Assembly (NCBI RefSeq): GCF_938040115.1
Contig: NZ_CALHXD010000022.1
Span: 1 to 16,343 of the forward strand
DNA: 16,343 bases
Reading direction: 5' to 3'
DNA from: an uncultured Campylobacter sp.
Lineage (GTDB): Bacteria > Campylobacterota > Campylobacteria > Campylobacterales > Campylobacteraceae
Each line of letters starts with the position of its first letter. Position 1 is the stretch's first letter. The notes beneath the pieces are model-generated. The model did no database searches. It had not been told where the DNA came from and worked only from the letters and a program-made list of their open reading frames with translations. The position numbers were made by a program, and so were the translations under genes. Below, piece after piece: positions 7,527 through 15,248 of this stretch.

Positions 7527-7811
7527 ATGGCTCAAAAATTTATCCCTATCAGGACGTGTGTGGTCTGCAAAAAGCGCTTTGAACAGCAAATTTTGCGTAG
7601 ATACAGACTGATAAATTCTTCGCTATTTTTCGGAAACGGAAACGGACGCAGCTTTTATCTTTGCGAAGAATGTCTAAAAAAAGACGAGAAAATTTTAAGA
7701 AAATCGCTCGGAAGAGTCGCAGGCAGCTTTATCGCGACGCTACAAAACGGGCAAAATTTAAAGGAGATACTCTTAAATGGGGACTGTTCGAATTTCAGAG
7801 ATAGCAAATGA
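7527..7811 (+). CDS. ylxR: YlxR family (DUF448) RNA-binding protein
   Basis: This small basic protein (94 residues) belongs to the YlxR/DUF448 family, which is encoded next to infB in many bacteria and is thought to bind RNA. The motif RTCVVCKKRF carries Cys11 and Cys14, and GRSFYLCEEC carries Cys46 and Cys49. The latter matches the family's GR-G-AY-x-C segment, and the four cysteines could hold a metal. The ATG at 7527 has only a weak purine stretch (AAAAGAAG) upstream. The last 35 bases overlap the start of infB in another frame, which supports co-expression with IF2. The cellular role is not firmly known. The call rests on motif and position. Confidence 0.85.
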   Translation: MAQKFIPIRTCVVCKKRFEQQILRRYRLINSSLFFGNGNGRSFYLCEECLKKDEKILRKSLGRVAGSFIATLQNGQNLKEILLNGDCSNFRDSK

Positions 7812-10473
7812 GCTCGGCTACAATAGCAAAGAGGTTTTAGAAAAGGCTATTGAGCTTGGGCTAAAGGTCAAAACGCACTCAAGCGGCGTTAGTCCTGAAG
7901 AAGCGGCGGCGCTATACACCTACATCCAAACTGGCGAGATCCCCGAAGCTCTCAAGAAAAAACCGGAAAAGAAAAAGCCGACCGCCAAAAAAGCGGAAGC
8001 CAAAGAGAGCAAAGAGGAAAAAGAAAGCAAACCTAAAGAGGCCAAAAAAACAAGCGCCGCAAAAGAAGAAAAGCCTTTGCCGAAAGAAAAAGTAGAAACA
8101 AAAAACGACGAAAAATCCGAAAAAGAACAAAAAACAGTCACTCAAAAACCGGTAGAAAAAGCGCCGGAGCCAAAAATCCAAGCAGCTCCCAAAGAGGAGC
8201 CAGAAGCCCAGCCTGTGGCTACCGAGCCCGTTCAGCCAAAAGAAAGCTTAGCCGATGTTAGCCTGCAAAAAAGACGCGGCCTAGTCATCGTAAAAAAGAA
8301 AAAAGACGAGCAGCCAGCACCTAGAGCAAGCGAGAGAAGAGAGTCTGCGCCGGCGCTAAATTTGGAAAATATGTTTAAATTTAGCGACGAAAAGATCGAA
8401 CGCAAAAAGAAAAAAGAGAAAAAACCGGTCGTCGCAACCAAAAAAGACGGCGCTACAAAGATGGATCTACTCGGCGACCGCGATATGGCGGACATCGTGA
8501 TAGACGACGAAGACGTAGTTATATTGCCCGATTTTTCAGTACGAACGCAAACTCCGGAGCCTCAAAAAATCAAACAACCGACAAATACGGGCTATAAGCC
8601 GGTCCTAAATACCTCCATAAGCTCGTTTCTAGAACAAGGCACAGCGCGCAGGCCTCGCAAAAAACATAAAAAATCGCAACGCACCGACCATAACGGCGAG
8701 TCGGTAACCTACGTCGAGATACCAAAAGAGATCCGTCTTTACGAATTTGCCGACAAAATCAACAAGCAACCGAGCGAAATCATCGGCAAGCTCTTTATGC
8801 TGGGCATGATGACGACCAAAAACGACTTCCTGGACGAGGATGCGATAGAAATTTTGGCTGATGAATTCGGCATCGAGGTAAACATCGTTGATACGCAAGA
8901 AGCGTTTGACTACGTTAAGGCCTACGACGAAGAAGAGGAGCAACTAGACGATGCAAATTTGACTGTCCGCGCTCCTGTTATCACCATCATGGGTCACGTC
9001 GATCACGGTAAAACCTCACTACTAGACTACATCAGAAACTCGCGCGTGGCAGCAGGCGAAGCTGGCGGCATCACGCAACACGTGGGCGCCTATATGGTAA
9101 ATAAAAACGGCAAAAACATTACCTTTATCGACACTCCGGGCCACGAAGCGTTCACGGCTATGCGCGCCAGAGGAGCCAAGATCACCGACATCGTTATCAT
9201 CGTGGTCGCAGCCGACGACGGCGTAAAACCGCAAACAAAAGAGGCCGTGAGTCACGCAAAAGCCGCGGGCGTGCCGATCATTATCGCGATAAACAAGATG
9301 GATAAAGAGGCTGCAAACCCCGACAAAGTAAAAAGCGAACTAGCCGAGCTAGATATCCTATCTACAGACTGGGGCGGCACGTACGAGTTCGTACCGATCT
9401 CGGCAAAAACGGGTATGGGTATAGATGATCTGCTTGAGATCGTACTCTTGCAGGCTGAAATTTTAGAACTAAAAGCAAATGCACAAGCAAACGCAAAAGC
9501 CGCCATAATAGAAAGCTCGCAGCAAAAAGGTCGCGGTCCGGTCGCTACAGTTATCGTAGAAAACGGTACCCTAAAAGTCGGCGATATCGTGGTCGCAGGC
9601 GTCGCATACGGTAAGATAAGAACGATAACCGATGACCAAGGTAAAATTTTAAAAGAGATAAAACCGGGCGAATGCGGCGTAATAATGGGCCTTAGCGAGA
9701 TTCCTGAAGCCGGCGAAACGCTAATAAGCGTCAAAACCGACAAAGAAGCCCGCGAGTACGCACAGAAAAAGGCTGAATATTTGCGCCAAAAAGAGCTCAG
9801 CAAAACTACTAAAGTAAGCCTAGAAGAGCTTAGCGAAAAGATCGCCGAGGGTGAGCTAAAATCGCTCCCTGTCATCGTAAAAGCCGACGTGGGCGGCTCA
9901 CTAGAAGCCATCAAGGCAAGCCTAGAAAAACTTCGCAACGACGAGATAAAAGTAAATATCATCCACTCAGGCGTGGGCGGCATCACACAAAGCGACGTGG
10001 AGCTAGCTAGAGCGAGCGAAAACTCGGTGATTTTAGGCTTTAACATTAGGCCTACTGGCGAAGTGAAAGAAAAAGCCAAAGAAAGCGGCGTCGAGATCAA
10101 AACCTACAACGTCATCTATAACCTACTTGACGACGTAAAGGCGATCCTAAGCGGCCTAATGTCGCCTGTCATCCACGAGGAGCAGCTCGGTCAAGCACAA
10201 GTACGCCAAGTCATCAACGTCCCTAAAGTAGGCGCGATCGCAGGCTGCATGGTGACGGAAGGTACGATAAACCGCGGCGCGAAAATCCGCCTAATCAGAA
10301 ACGGCGTAGTCGTACACGAGGGCACCGTAAGCTCGCTAAAACGCTTCAAAGACGACGTGAGAGAGGTAGCGCGCGGCTTTGAGTGCGGCGTAGGTATCGA
10401 CGGATATAACGACATCAGAGAAGGCGACTACATCGAGAGCTTTAAAGAAGTAGAGGAGCAAGCCAGCCTATGA
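7777..10473 (+). CDS. infB: Translation initiation factor IF-2
   Basis: IF2 is the GTPase that brings fMet-tRNA to the 30S subunit and promotes 50S joining. The product has 898 residues, near the E. coli length. Residues 1-50 form an IF2_N helical domain (VRISEIANELGY). A long Lys/Glu/Ala/Pro-rich linker spans about 55-310. A second IF2_N-like domain lies around 315-370 (IPKEIRLYEFADKIN). The G domain follows with G1 GHVDHGKT (406-413), G2 GGITQHVG, G3 DTPGHE, G4 NKMD (506-509) and G5 SAK (542-544). Domains II, III and the fMet-tRNA-binding C2 domain complete it. The ATG at 7777 has AAGGAG at 7761-7766, within the end of ylxR. The stop overlaps the rbfA start as ATGA. The antisense frames opposite the linker and G domain are composition shadows. 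Confidence 0.98.
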   Translation: MGTVRISEIANELGYNSKEVLEKAIELGLKVKTHSSGVSPEEAAALYTYIQTGEIPEALKKKPEKKKPTAKKAEAKESKEEKESKPKEAKKTSAAKEEKPLPKEKVETKNDEKSEKEQKTVTQKPVEKAPEPKIQAAPKEEPEAQPVATEPVQPKESLADVSLQKRRGLVIVKKKKDEQPAPRASERRESAPALNLENMFKFSDEKIERKKKKEKKPVVATKKDGATKMDLLGDRDMADIVIDDEDVVILPDFSVRTQTPEPQKIKQPTNTGYKPVLNTSISSFLEQGTARRPRKKHKKSQRTDHNGESVTYVEIPKEIRLYEFADKINKQPSEIIGKLFMLGMMTTKNDFLDEDAIEILADEFGIEVNIVDTQEAFDYVKAYDEEEEQLDDANLTVRAPVITIMGHVDHGKTSLLDYIRNSRVAAGEAGGITQHVGAYMVNKNGKNITFIDTPGHEAFTAMRARGAKITDIVIIVVAADDGVKPQTKEAVSHAKAAGVPIIIAINKMDKEAANPDKVKSELAELDILSTDWGGTYEFVPISAKTGMGIDDLLEIVLLQAEILELKANAQANAKAAIIESSQQKGRGPVATVIVENGTLKVGDIVVAGVAYGKIRTITDDQGKILKEIKPGECGVIMGLSEIPEAGETLISVKTDKEAREYAQKKAEYLRQKELSKTTKVSLEELSEKIAEGELKSLPVIVKADVGGSLEAIKASLEKLRNDEIKVNIIHSGVGGITQSDVELARASENSVILGFNIRPTGEVKEKAKESGVEIKTYNVIYNLLDDVKAILSGLMSPVIHEEQLGQAQVRQVINVPKVGAIAGCMVTEGTINRGAKIRLIRNGVVVHEGTVSSLKRFKDDVREVARGFECGVGIDGYNDIREGDYIESFKEVEEQASL

Positions 10474-10841
10474 ACCCCTCGGAGATAAAGCGGCTGCGCA
10501 CGCAAAGCGTACTAAAAGAGCTTCTACCTGAGGCTCTATCTACGCTTGAGGACGAGCTTTTACGCGGACTGTGCGTGACCGACGTCGAGTGTAAAAAAGG
10601 CAGATACGACGCGTTCGTATACCTCGATAAGATGATGTTTGACGAGCGCGAGCAGGCCTATATACTAGACCGCCTAAAACGCGTATCAAAGCACCTGCAA
10701 AACCACTGCATGGCTGCCGAGGGCTGGTATAGAGCGCCGAATTTTCACTTTAAATTTGACGACAGGCTCGAGTACCAAAACCATATGGACGATTTGTTTG
10801 AAAAAATCTCAGAGGATCTAAACAAAAATGCAAAATCTTGA
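10470..10841 (+). CDS. rbfA: Ribosome-binding factor A
   Basis: RbfA binds the 30S subunit near the 5' end of 16S rRNA and helps late maturation, especially in the cold. The 123-residue protein begins NPSEIKRLRTQSVLKELLPE and has the KH-like body with LRGLCVTDVECKKGRYDAFVYL. It closes with WYRAPNFHFKFDDRLEY, corresponding to the family's P-x-L-x-F-x-x-D segment. The start overlaps the infB stop as ATGA, and GAGGAG lies at 10453-10458, so it is translationally coupled. The last 14 bases overlap rimP. The infB-rbfA-rimP grouping supports the call. Confidence 0.92.
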   Translation: MNPSEIKRLRTQSVLKELLPEALSTLEDELLRGLCVTDVECKKGRYDAFVYLDKMMFDEREQAYILDRLKRVSKHLQNHCMAAEGWYRAPNFHFKFDDRLEYQNHMDDLFEKISEDLNKNAKS

Positions 10842-11256
10842 AAATCTGATCTCGCAGTGCGGCGTGCAGCTCTACGACGTCGAGGTCGCAAACGAAAACG
10901 GCAGAGCGATCTATAGGATCTACATCGCAAAGCCCGGAGGCGTAAATTTGGACGACTGCGAAAAGGTTTCACGTTTGCTTTCGCCGATATTTGACGTCGA
11001 GCCGCCGCTTAGCGGAGACTACGTGCTAGAGGTTAGCTCGCCGGGTCTGGAGCGAAAGCTAGAAAAACCGAGCCATTTTATATCAAGCGTTGGTGAACTG
11101 GCTAAAATTTCAGCCGAAGTAGACGGCGAAAACAAAAAACTAAAAGGCAAAATTTTATCCGCCGACGATGAAGAAATCTCGTTTGAGAGCGAAGGTCAAA
11201 TTTTAAAAATAAAAATCGCGAATATAAAAAAGGCAAAAACCTATATCGAGTGGTAA
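10828..11256 (+). CDS. rimP: Ribosome maturation factor RimP
   Basis: RimP helps assemble the 30S subunit. The 142-residue protein shows the family order clearly: an N-terminal domain with GVQLYDVEV, then GGVNLDDCEKVSRLLSPIFD, then YVLEVSSPGLERKL, then a small SH3-like C-terminal domain with KGKILSADDEEISFE. The ATG overlaps the end of rbfA by 14 bases, with AGAGGA at 10811-10816. It is the last gene of the run. The spacer that follows holds a long inverted repeat but no classic terminator. Confidence 0.93.
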   Translation: MQNLENLISQCGVQLYDVEVANENGRAIYRIYIAKPGGVNLDDCEKVSRLLSPIFDVEPPLSGDYVLEVSSPGLERKLEKPSHFISSVGELAKISAEVDGENKKLKGKILSADDEEISFESEGQILKIKIANIKKAKTYIEW

Positions 11257-11261
11257 GCTGC

Positions 11262-11339
11262 AAATTTAAAGGCTCAAATTTAAGCTAATATCCCGTCAAA
11301 TTTTGGGGTTAAATTTTGCAAATTTGAGCCTTTAAATTT
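11262..11339. repeat. 20-bp perfect inverted repeat with 38-base loop
   Basis: The arm AAATTTAAAGGCTCAAATTT at 11262-11281 returns as its exact reverse complement at 11320-11339. The arms enclose 38 bases. It starts 5 bases after the rimP stop, where a transcript end is expected. The arms are AT-rich apart from the GGCTC core, and no U-tract follows the right arm (the next bases are ATACTCAAAG). It may be a transcript-end or mRNA-stabilising stem rather than a classic terminator. Confidence 0.75.
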
Positions 11340-11537
11340 ATACTCAAAGTTTAAACGCGCCACAGTCAAACTTCTCAAATTTAACCTCAAATTTACAAAC
11401 TGCCTCCGCATAAATTTAAATTTTCCGCAAAACGCGCAAGAACAATGGCGTAAATTTACGCGATTCTACCCGCCTACCCCCGAAAGCGCGTACCGTAAAT
11501 TTAATACCCGTCTAGCAAAACATAAGCTAACTTTGGC

Positions 11538-11543
11538 TATAAT
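11538..11543 (+). promoter_or_regulatory. -10 box for the accD run
   Basis: TATAAT in the context TTTGGCTATAATCCC lies 27 bases before the ATG of accD and predicts a start near 11550, leaving a leader of about 21 bases with AGTAGGA (11561-11567) as ribosome site. The box matches consensus and sits at the end of a gene-free spacer, so it is the likely promoter for accD and the genes that follow. Confidence 0.6.
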
Positions 11544-11570
11544 CCCTAAATTTTTTAAAAAGTAGGAACC

Positions 11571-12464
11571 ATGAGCTTTTTAGATATTTTTTCCAAAACG
11601 AGAAAGCAACAATCCGCTCCCAGCGAGGCTCCGGCGCACTGGGTCAAATGCGACAGCTGTCACTCGCTGATGTATTACAAAGAGGTCGAGGCAAATTTTA
11701 ACGTCTGTCCAAAGTGCGGTTTTCACATGAGATTAGCCGCCGATAAGAGGATAGCGATGATCTGCGATGAAGGCAGTTTCGTCGAGCTTGACACCAAGCT
11801 AAAGCCCGTCGATCCGATCAAATTTGTCGATAAAAAATCCTATAAAAAACGCATAAGCGAAAACGAGGAAAAAACGGGCAGAAGCTCGGCCGTGATCTGC
11901 GGCGAGGCCAAGATCGACGGCATGAACGTGCAGTTAGCGGTTTTTGATTTTAGCTTTATGGGCGGGTCTTTAGGCTCGGTCGAGGGCGAAAAGATCGTGC
12001 GCGCCGTAAAAAGATCGCTCGATAAAAAACAGCCCCTCATCATCGTTTCGGCTTCGGGCGGAGCGAGGATGCAGGAGAGTACGTTTTCGCTGATGCAGAT
12101 GTCAAAGACCTCTGCCGCGCTAAAGCTACTTGACGAGGCTAAAGTGCCGTATATCTCGGTCCTAACCGATCCTACGATGGGAGGAGTTAGCGCGTCTTTT
12201 GCGTGGCTGGGCGACGTCATCATCGCAGAGCCGGGCGCTCTCATCGGCTTTGCCGGACAGCGCGTTATCAAGCAAACCATCGGAGCCGATTTGCCGGAAG
12301 GTTTTCAAAGATCTGAGTTTTTGCTAGAGCACGGCCTAATAGACGCCATAGTCGAGCGCAAAGAACACAAGCAGTTTTTGAGCGATATGATAAGACTGCT
12401 CTCAAACAACCCGGCCTACGCCGCTAAGCAGCCGAGCGCTCAAAATTTGGACGACGAGGAATAA
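11571..12464 (+). CDS. accD: Acetyl-CoA carboxylase carboxyltransferase subunit beta
   Basis: AccD is the beta subunit of the carboxyltransferase that makes malonyl-CoA, the first step of fatty-acid synthesis, in complex with AccA. The 297-residue protein has the N-terminal four-cysteine zinc finger (Cys27, Cys30, Cys46, Cys49, the last pair in CPKC). The crotonase-like catalytic fold follows, with SASGGARMQEST, the DPTMGGVSASFA segment and EPGALIGFAGQRVI. All hallmark motifs are intact and length is normal. The ATG has AGTAGGA just upstream. The stop lies two bases before the rlmH start, so the two are co-translated. Confidence 0.97.
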   Translation: MSFLDIFSKTRKQQSAPSEAPAHWVKCDSCHSLMYYKEVEANFNVCPKCGFHMRLAADKRIAMICDEGSFVELDTKLKPVDPIKFVDKKSYKKRISENEEKTGRSSAVICGEAKIDGMNVQLAVFDFSFMGGSLGSVEGEKIVRAVKRSLDKKQPLIIVSASGGARMQESTFSLMQMSKTSAALKLLDEAKVPYISVLTDPTMGGVSASFAWLGDVIIAEPGALIGFAGQRVIKQTIGADLPEGFQRSEFLLEHGLIDAIVERKEHKQFLSDMIRLLSNNPAYAAKQPSAQNLDDEE

Positions 12465-12466
12465 AT

Positions 12467-12922
12467 TTGGAAATTTCCGTGTTTTGCATCCAAAAGTCAA
12501 AACGTGAAAATTTTGAAAACGAGATCAAAGAGTACGCGAAGATGTCGTCGAAATTCGCCAAAATTTCAGACGTCATTATATTTAACGACAAGATCGCCAA
12601 AGCCCAAAGCAAAGGGCGAGACGAGGCGTTAAAAGCTTACGACGAGGTTTATGAGCCAAATTTAAACGGCTTTTGCGTGGCGCTTGACGAAGCGGGTCGC
12701 GAATTTAACAGCGAGGAGTTTGCTAAACTCATCTCGGACAAGGCTCAAATTTCGTTTTTTATCGGCGGAGCTTACGGGCTTAGTCAAAATTTTAAACAAA
12801 AAACAGATGCAGTCGTTAGCCTAAGCCGCATGACGATGGCGCACAAGATAGCAAAGCTTATGCTTCACGAGCAGATTTTCAGAGCTCTTTGCATAAACGC
12901 TAACCACCCATATCACAAATAA
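12467..12922 (+). CDS. rlmH: 23S rRNA (pseudouridine-1915-N3) methyltransferase
   Basis: RlmH is a SPOUT methyltransferase that methylates pseudouridine 1915 of 23S rRNA on assembled 70S ribosomes. The 151-residue protein shows the family features in order: VALDEAGREFNSEEFAKLI, the SAM-binding knot segment FFIGGAYGLS, VSLSRMTMAHKIAKLMLHEQIFRA, and a C-terminal HPYHK. The start is TTG at 12467, with GAGGA at 12456-12460 inside the end of accD. The reading MEISVFCIQKSK fits the expected N-terminal beta strand. The stop TAA is followed without a gap by the ribosome site of dksA. Confidence 0.93.
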   Translation: MEISVFCIQKSKRENFENEIKEYAKMSSKFAKISDVIIFNDKIAKAQSKGRDEALKAYDEVYEPNLNGFCVALDEAGREFNSEEFAKLISDKAQISFFIGGAYGLSQNFKQKTDAVVSLSRMTMAHKIAKLMLHEQIFRALCINANHPYHK

Positions 12923-12931
12923 AGGAACAAA

Positions 12932-13285
12932 ATGCGCAAAAGCGACTTGGAGCAGTTTAAGGCACTTTTACTGGAGCGAAAAGCACAGATAACTAAAAAT
13001 ATTTTAGACTCGTCAAACGAGATGGCAGGACTACGCCAAAGCGGCGTCAGCGACGAGTTTGATATCGCCTCCGTAAACGCCGATCAGCTCATCGAGCAAT
13101 CAATCAGCGCTCAACAAAGACAAGAACTAGCCGAGATCGACGTCTCGCTGCGAAAGATCGCCGACAAAACCTACGGCATCTGCGAGATGTGCGAGGAGGA
13201 GATCGGGCTGGCGCGTCTGCGCGTCAAACCGCACGCAAAATACTGCATCACCTGCCGTGAGATAGTGGAAAAAACCGCAAAATAG
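12932..13285 (+). CDS. dksA: DksA/TraR family RNA polymerase-binding regulator
   Basis: DksA-type proteins bind the secondary channel of RNA polymerase and, with ppGpp, adjust rRNA and amino-acid promoters. The 117-residue protein has a long N-terminal coiled-coil region (about residues 1-75), with Asp residues in SGVSDEFDIASVNAD, and a C4 zinc finger: Cys84 and Cys87 in CEMC, then Cys105 and Cys108 in CITC. It is shorter than E. coli DksA (151 residues), as expected for Campylobacter. The ATG at 12932 has AAAGGA (12921-12926) overlapping the rlmH stop, so it is coupled to rlmH. Its place behind accD and rlmH puts a growth-rate regulator in the same transcript as envelope and ribosome genes. 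Confidence 0.9.
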   Translation: MRKSDLEQFKALLLERKAQITKNILDSSNEMAGLRQSGVSDEFDIASVNADQLIEQSISAQQRQELAEIDVSLRKIADKTYGICEMCEEEIGLARLRVKPHAKYCITCREIVEKTAK

Positions 13286-13294
13286 GGGTATGCC

Positions 13295-14332
13295 ATGCAA
13301 ATCAAACGTTTTATAGCTTGCGCCGTGCTTTACCTGGTCGTAGTCGGCGCGATCGTTTATTTTTTTGAGAACGGCTCTTACGAACTTCATCTTAAATTTG
13401 CCCTCTTTGGCAGCGGCACCGAGCATGCGCTAAATTTACCCGTCGCCGTCTGGATGATACTACCGCCTGCGATTTTGACGCTATTTTGCGTACTTCACAT
13501 GGCCTATCACGGGTTTAAATTTTACGCCTTTAAACGCAAAATTTCGCACGATGAGAAATTTTACAGAGAACTAGGCAAAGAAATTTTACTCGGCCTTGAT
13601 ACGAACAAAGACTTTAAAACGAACTTTTATAAAATCCCGTCCCAAATAGCTAGAGTCCTCTCGCCGTGGGATAGATATAAAGACGCAAAGATAGATGGGG
13701 AGGAGCTACAAAACGTCCTAGACACCGTGCGCACGGTCAAAAACGGCGAAGTCGCCGATCTAAAGAAATTTAAGCTACCTAAAGACAATCCGCTCTTTAT
13801 CAAAAACGAGCTAAACAAAATAGCAAATTTGGACGGATACTATCTAGAAACGCTTAAAAAACCTATGGGCGATCAGGGCGAAATAGTCCGCGAAGCAAGA
13901 CAAAAACTAATAAATATAGGCTCGCTCGCCGATATTAAAAAATTTGCCCCTGATCTGGACGAAAAAGAGATCATGACTCTTATCACCCGCTTTGCCAAAG
14001 ACGAGATAAATTTGAGCAACGACGAGATTCTAGAGCTATTAAATTCAGATAAAATTTCAAAAGACAGCTTTAGTATCAGCGCCGCGACGCTAAAAAGCAA
14101 AATCGCTCCGGACGCTATCATCGGCATCTTTGAGCGGCTCAAAAACGAACGCCAAGAGGCGCAGGAAGCGTATGTCTATCTGCTGTTTGAGTTTGAGATG
14201 CTCGAGCGCGCGCAGGAAGTTTTGTCGGGTCTTGAAGCCGGCGAATATCAAAATTTCCGCACCCTGCTCTACCTCAGACAAAACGGCAAAAACGTCCCGA
14301 CCGATCTATTTTTCAAGCACGCCCATTGCTGA
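13295..14332 (+). CDS. Conserved two-TM membrane protein of unknown function
   Basis: I do not recognise a named family. The 345-residue protein has two hydrophobic segments, at about residues 5-24 (FIACAVLYLVVVGAIVYFF) and 49-68 (VAVWMILPPAILTLFCVLHM), joined by a polar loop that would be periplasmic. A long charged, helix-rich cytoplasmic tail of about 270 residues follows, without cysteine clusters or an enzyme motif I can name. I recall a comparable membrane protein between dksA and dus in C. jejuni, so it is probably a conserved lineage-specific gene. The ATG at 13295 follows GGGG in AATAGGGGTATGCC. Another ATG five bases upstream is out of frame. Its stop overlaps the dus start by 7 bases. 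Confidence 0.8.
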   Translation: MQIKRFIACAVLYLVVVGAIVYFFENGSYELHLKFALFGSGTEHALNLPVAVWMILPPAILTLFCVLHMAYHGFKFYAFKRKISHDEKFYRELGKEILLGLDTNKDFKTNFYKIPSQIARVLSPWDRYKDAKIDGEELQNVLDTVRTVKNGEVADLKKFKLPKDNPLFIKNELNKIANLDGYYLETLKKPMGDQGEIVREARQKLINIGSLADIKKFAPDLDEKEIMTLITRFAKDEINLSNDEILELLNSDKISKDSFSISAATLKSKIAPDAIIGIFERLKNERQEAQEAYVYLLFEFEMLERAQEVLSGLEAGEYQNFRTLLYLRQNGKNVPTDLFFKHAHC

Positions 14333-15246
14333 TAGATTTTTCAAAAAAGCCGCTTTTTCTAGCTCCGCTCGCGGGCTTTTCGGACCTGCCGCTTAGAAGC
14401 GTGGTCAAGCAGTTTGGTTGCGACGTGACTGTAAGTGAGATGATAAGCGCAAACGCCCTAGTCTATGAAGGCAGCAAAACGCTTGAAATGCTCAAAAAAT
14501 CGCCGCTTGAAACGCCATATATCGTGCAGATAGCGGGCAGCGACGCGGACATCGTCAAAAAAGCGGTGGAAATTTTAAACGGTATCGACGGTATCGACGG
14601 TATCGATCTAAACTGCGGTTGCCCCGTGCCAAAGGTCGTCAAACAGTCCGCGGGCTCGGCTCTGCTAAAAGATATCTCGAACCTAAAACGCATCGTAGAA
14701 ACCATCAAAAAAACCTCAAATAAGCAAATGACTAGCGTCAAATTGCGCCTGGGTTTTGAAGAGAAAATACCAGAAATTTTAGCCCTCGCCGCGCAGGACG
14801 CCGGAGCGGACTACATCGCATTTCACGGACGCACGAGAGCTGGCGGATACACGGCAGCGGTCGACTACGCCGCGATCGGCCGAGCTAAAGAGGTGGTAAA
14901 TATCCCTGTCATCGCAAACGGCGACATCTCGCCCGAAAATGCTGCCGATGCGTTAAATTTGACCAACGCCGACGCGCTAATGATAGGACGCGCTTGCATC
15001 GGCAAGCCGTGGGTTTTCCACGAGATAAAAACGGGCGGCAGTATTGACGCGGCGACGAAAAAGGCGATCATTTTGGCGCATTTTGACGCGATGATCGAGC
15101 ACTACGGCGAGCACGGAGCGGCGATATTTCGCAAGCATCTACACCGCTACTCCAAAGGCATAGACGGCGCCAGCGCCTTTCGCGACGCGATAAATCACAT
15201 CGCCGAACCAGACATCCTGCGCCAAAAAATCCAAACTTTTTTCTAA
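14326..15246 (+). CDS. dus: tRNA-dihydrouridine synthase (DusB-like)
   Basis: Dus enzymes reduce uridine to dihydrouridine in tRNA loops using FMN and NADPH. The 306-residue protein has the FMN-barrel N-terminus PLFLAPLAGFSDLPLRSVV and the catalytic signature LNCGCPVPKV with Cys99 as the conserved proton donor. It also has KLRLGF, the FHGRTRAGGY segment, PVIANGDI and ALMIGRACIGKPWVF. The start is TTG at 14326 inside the stop region of the preceding gene (TTGCTGA), with no clear ribosome site, so translation probably depends on coupling. Just before the active site the gene has a tandem triplet of the 9-base unit encoding Gly-Ile-Asp. The E. coli-type target position (DusA, B or C) cannot be read from sequence alone. 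DusB is most usual in bacteria with one copy. Confidence 0.9.
   Translation: MLIDFSKKPLFLAPLAGFSDLPLRSVVKQFGCDVTVSEMISANALVYEGSKTLEMLKKSPLETPYIVQIAGSDADIVKKAVEILNGIDGIDGIDLNCGCPVPKVVKQSAGSALLKDISNLKRIVETIKKTSNKQMTSVKLRLGFEEKIPEILALAAQDAGADYIAFHGRTRAGGYTAAVDYAAIGRAKEVVNIPVIANGDISPENAADALNLTNADALMIGRACIGKPWVFHEIKTGGSIDAATKKAIILAHFDAMIEHYGEHGAAIFRKHLHRYSKGIDGASAFRDAINHIAEPDILRQKIQTFF
14581..14607 (+). repeat. Tandem 9-base repeat, three units, inside dus
   Basis: GGTATCGAC occurs at 14581-14589 and 14590-14598, and GGTATCGAT at 14599-14607. They encode Gly-Ile-Asp three times, six residues before the catalytic Cys99. Relatives normally have one such unit at this place (the strand ending in x-D-x-NxGCP). 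Two extra units would lengthen the loop before the strand, and they keep the reading frame. Confidence 0.85.
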
Positions 15247-15248
15247 CC

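Larger units (their letters stand above)
11257..11570. other. Gene-free spacer between rimP and accD, rich in AAATTT words
   Basis: I see no coding or RNA gene in these 314 bases. They contain thirteen copies of AAATTT, mostly extended to (C/T)AAATTT(A/G), the 20-bp inverted repeat described separately, and a promoter box with ribosome site for accD at the right end. The spacing of the words is irregular, so this is not a simple tandem repeat. The spacer separates two rightward gene runs. Confidence 0.7.

Noticed and set aside
7912..8181. Antisense Phe-rich frames opposite the IF2 linker
   Set aside because: They are the complement of A-rich Lys/Glu codons in the IF2 linker and show no independent coding signal.
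9252..10100. Long antisense open frame (about 280 codons) opposite infB
   Set aside because: It is rich in Ser, Leu and Phe, as expected for the shadow of a Lys/Glu/Ala-rich gene. It has no recognisable motif, and the sense strand clearly encodes IF2.
11340..11537. tRNA or small RNA gene in the rimP-accD spacer
   Set aside because: I could find no cloverleaf, CCA end or GC-rich stem with U-tract. The sequence is mostly scattered AAATTT words.
14581..14607. Phase-variable repeat
   Set aside because: The unit is 9 bases, so changes in copy number keep the frame. It cannot act as an on/off switch, and I saw no long poly-G or poly-C tracts elsewhere in the window.
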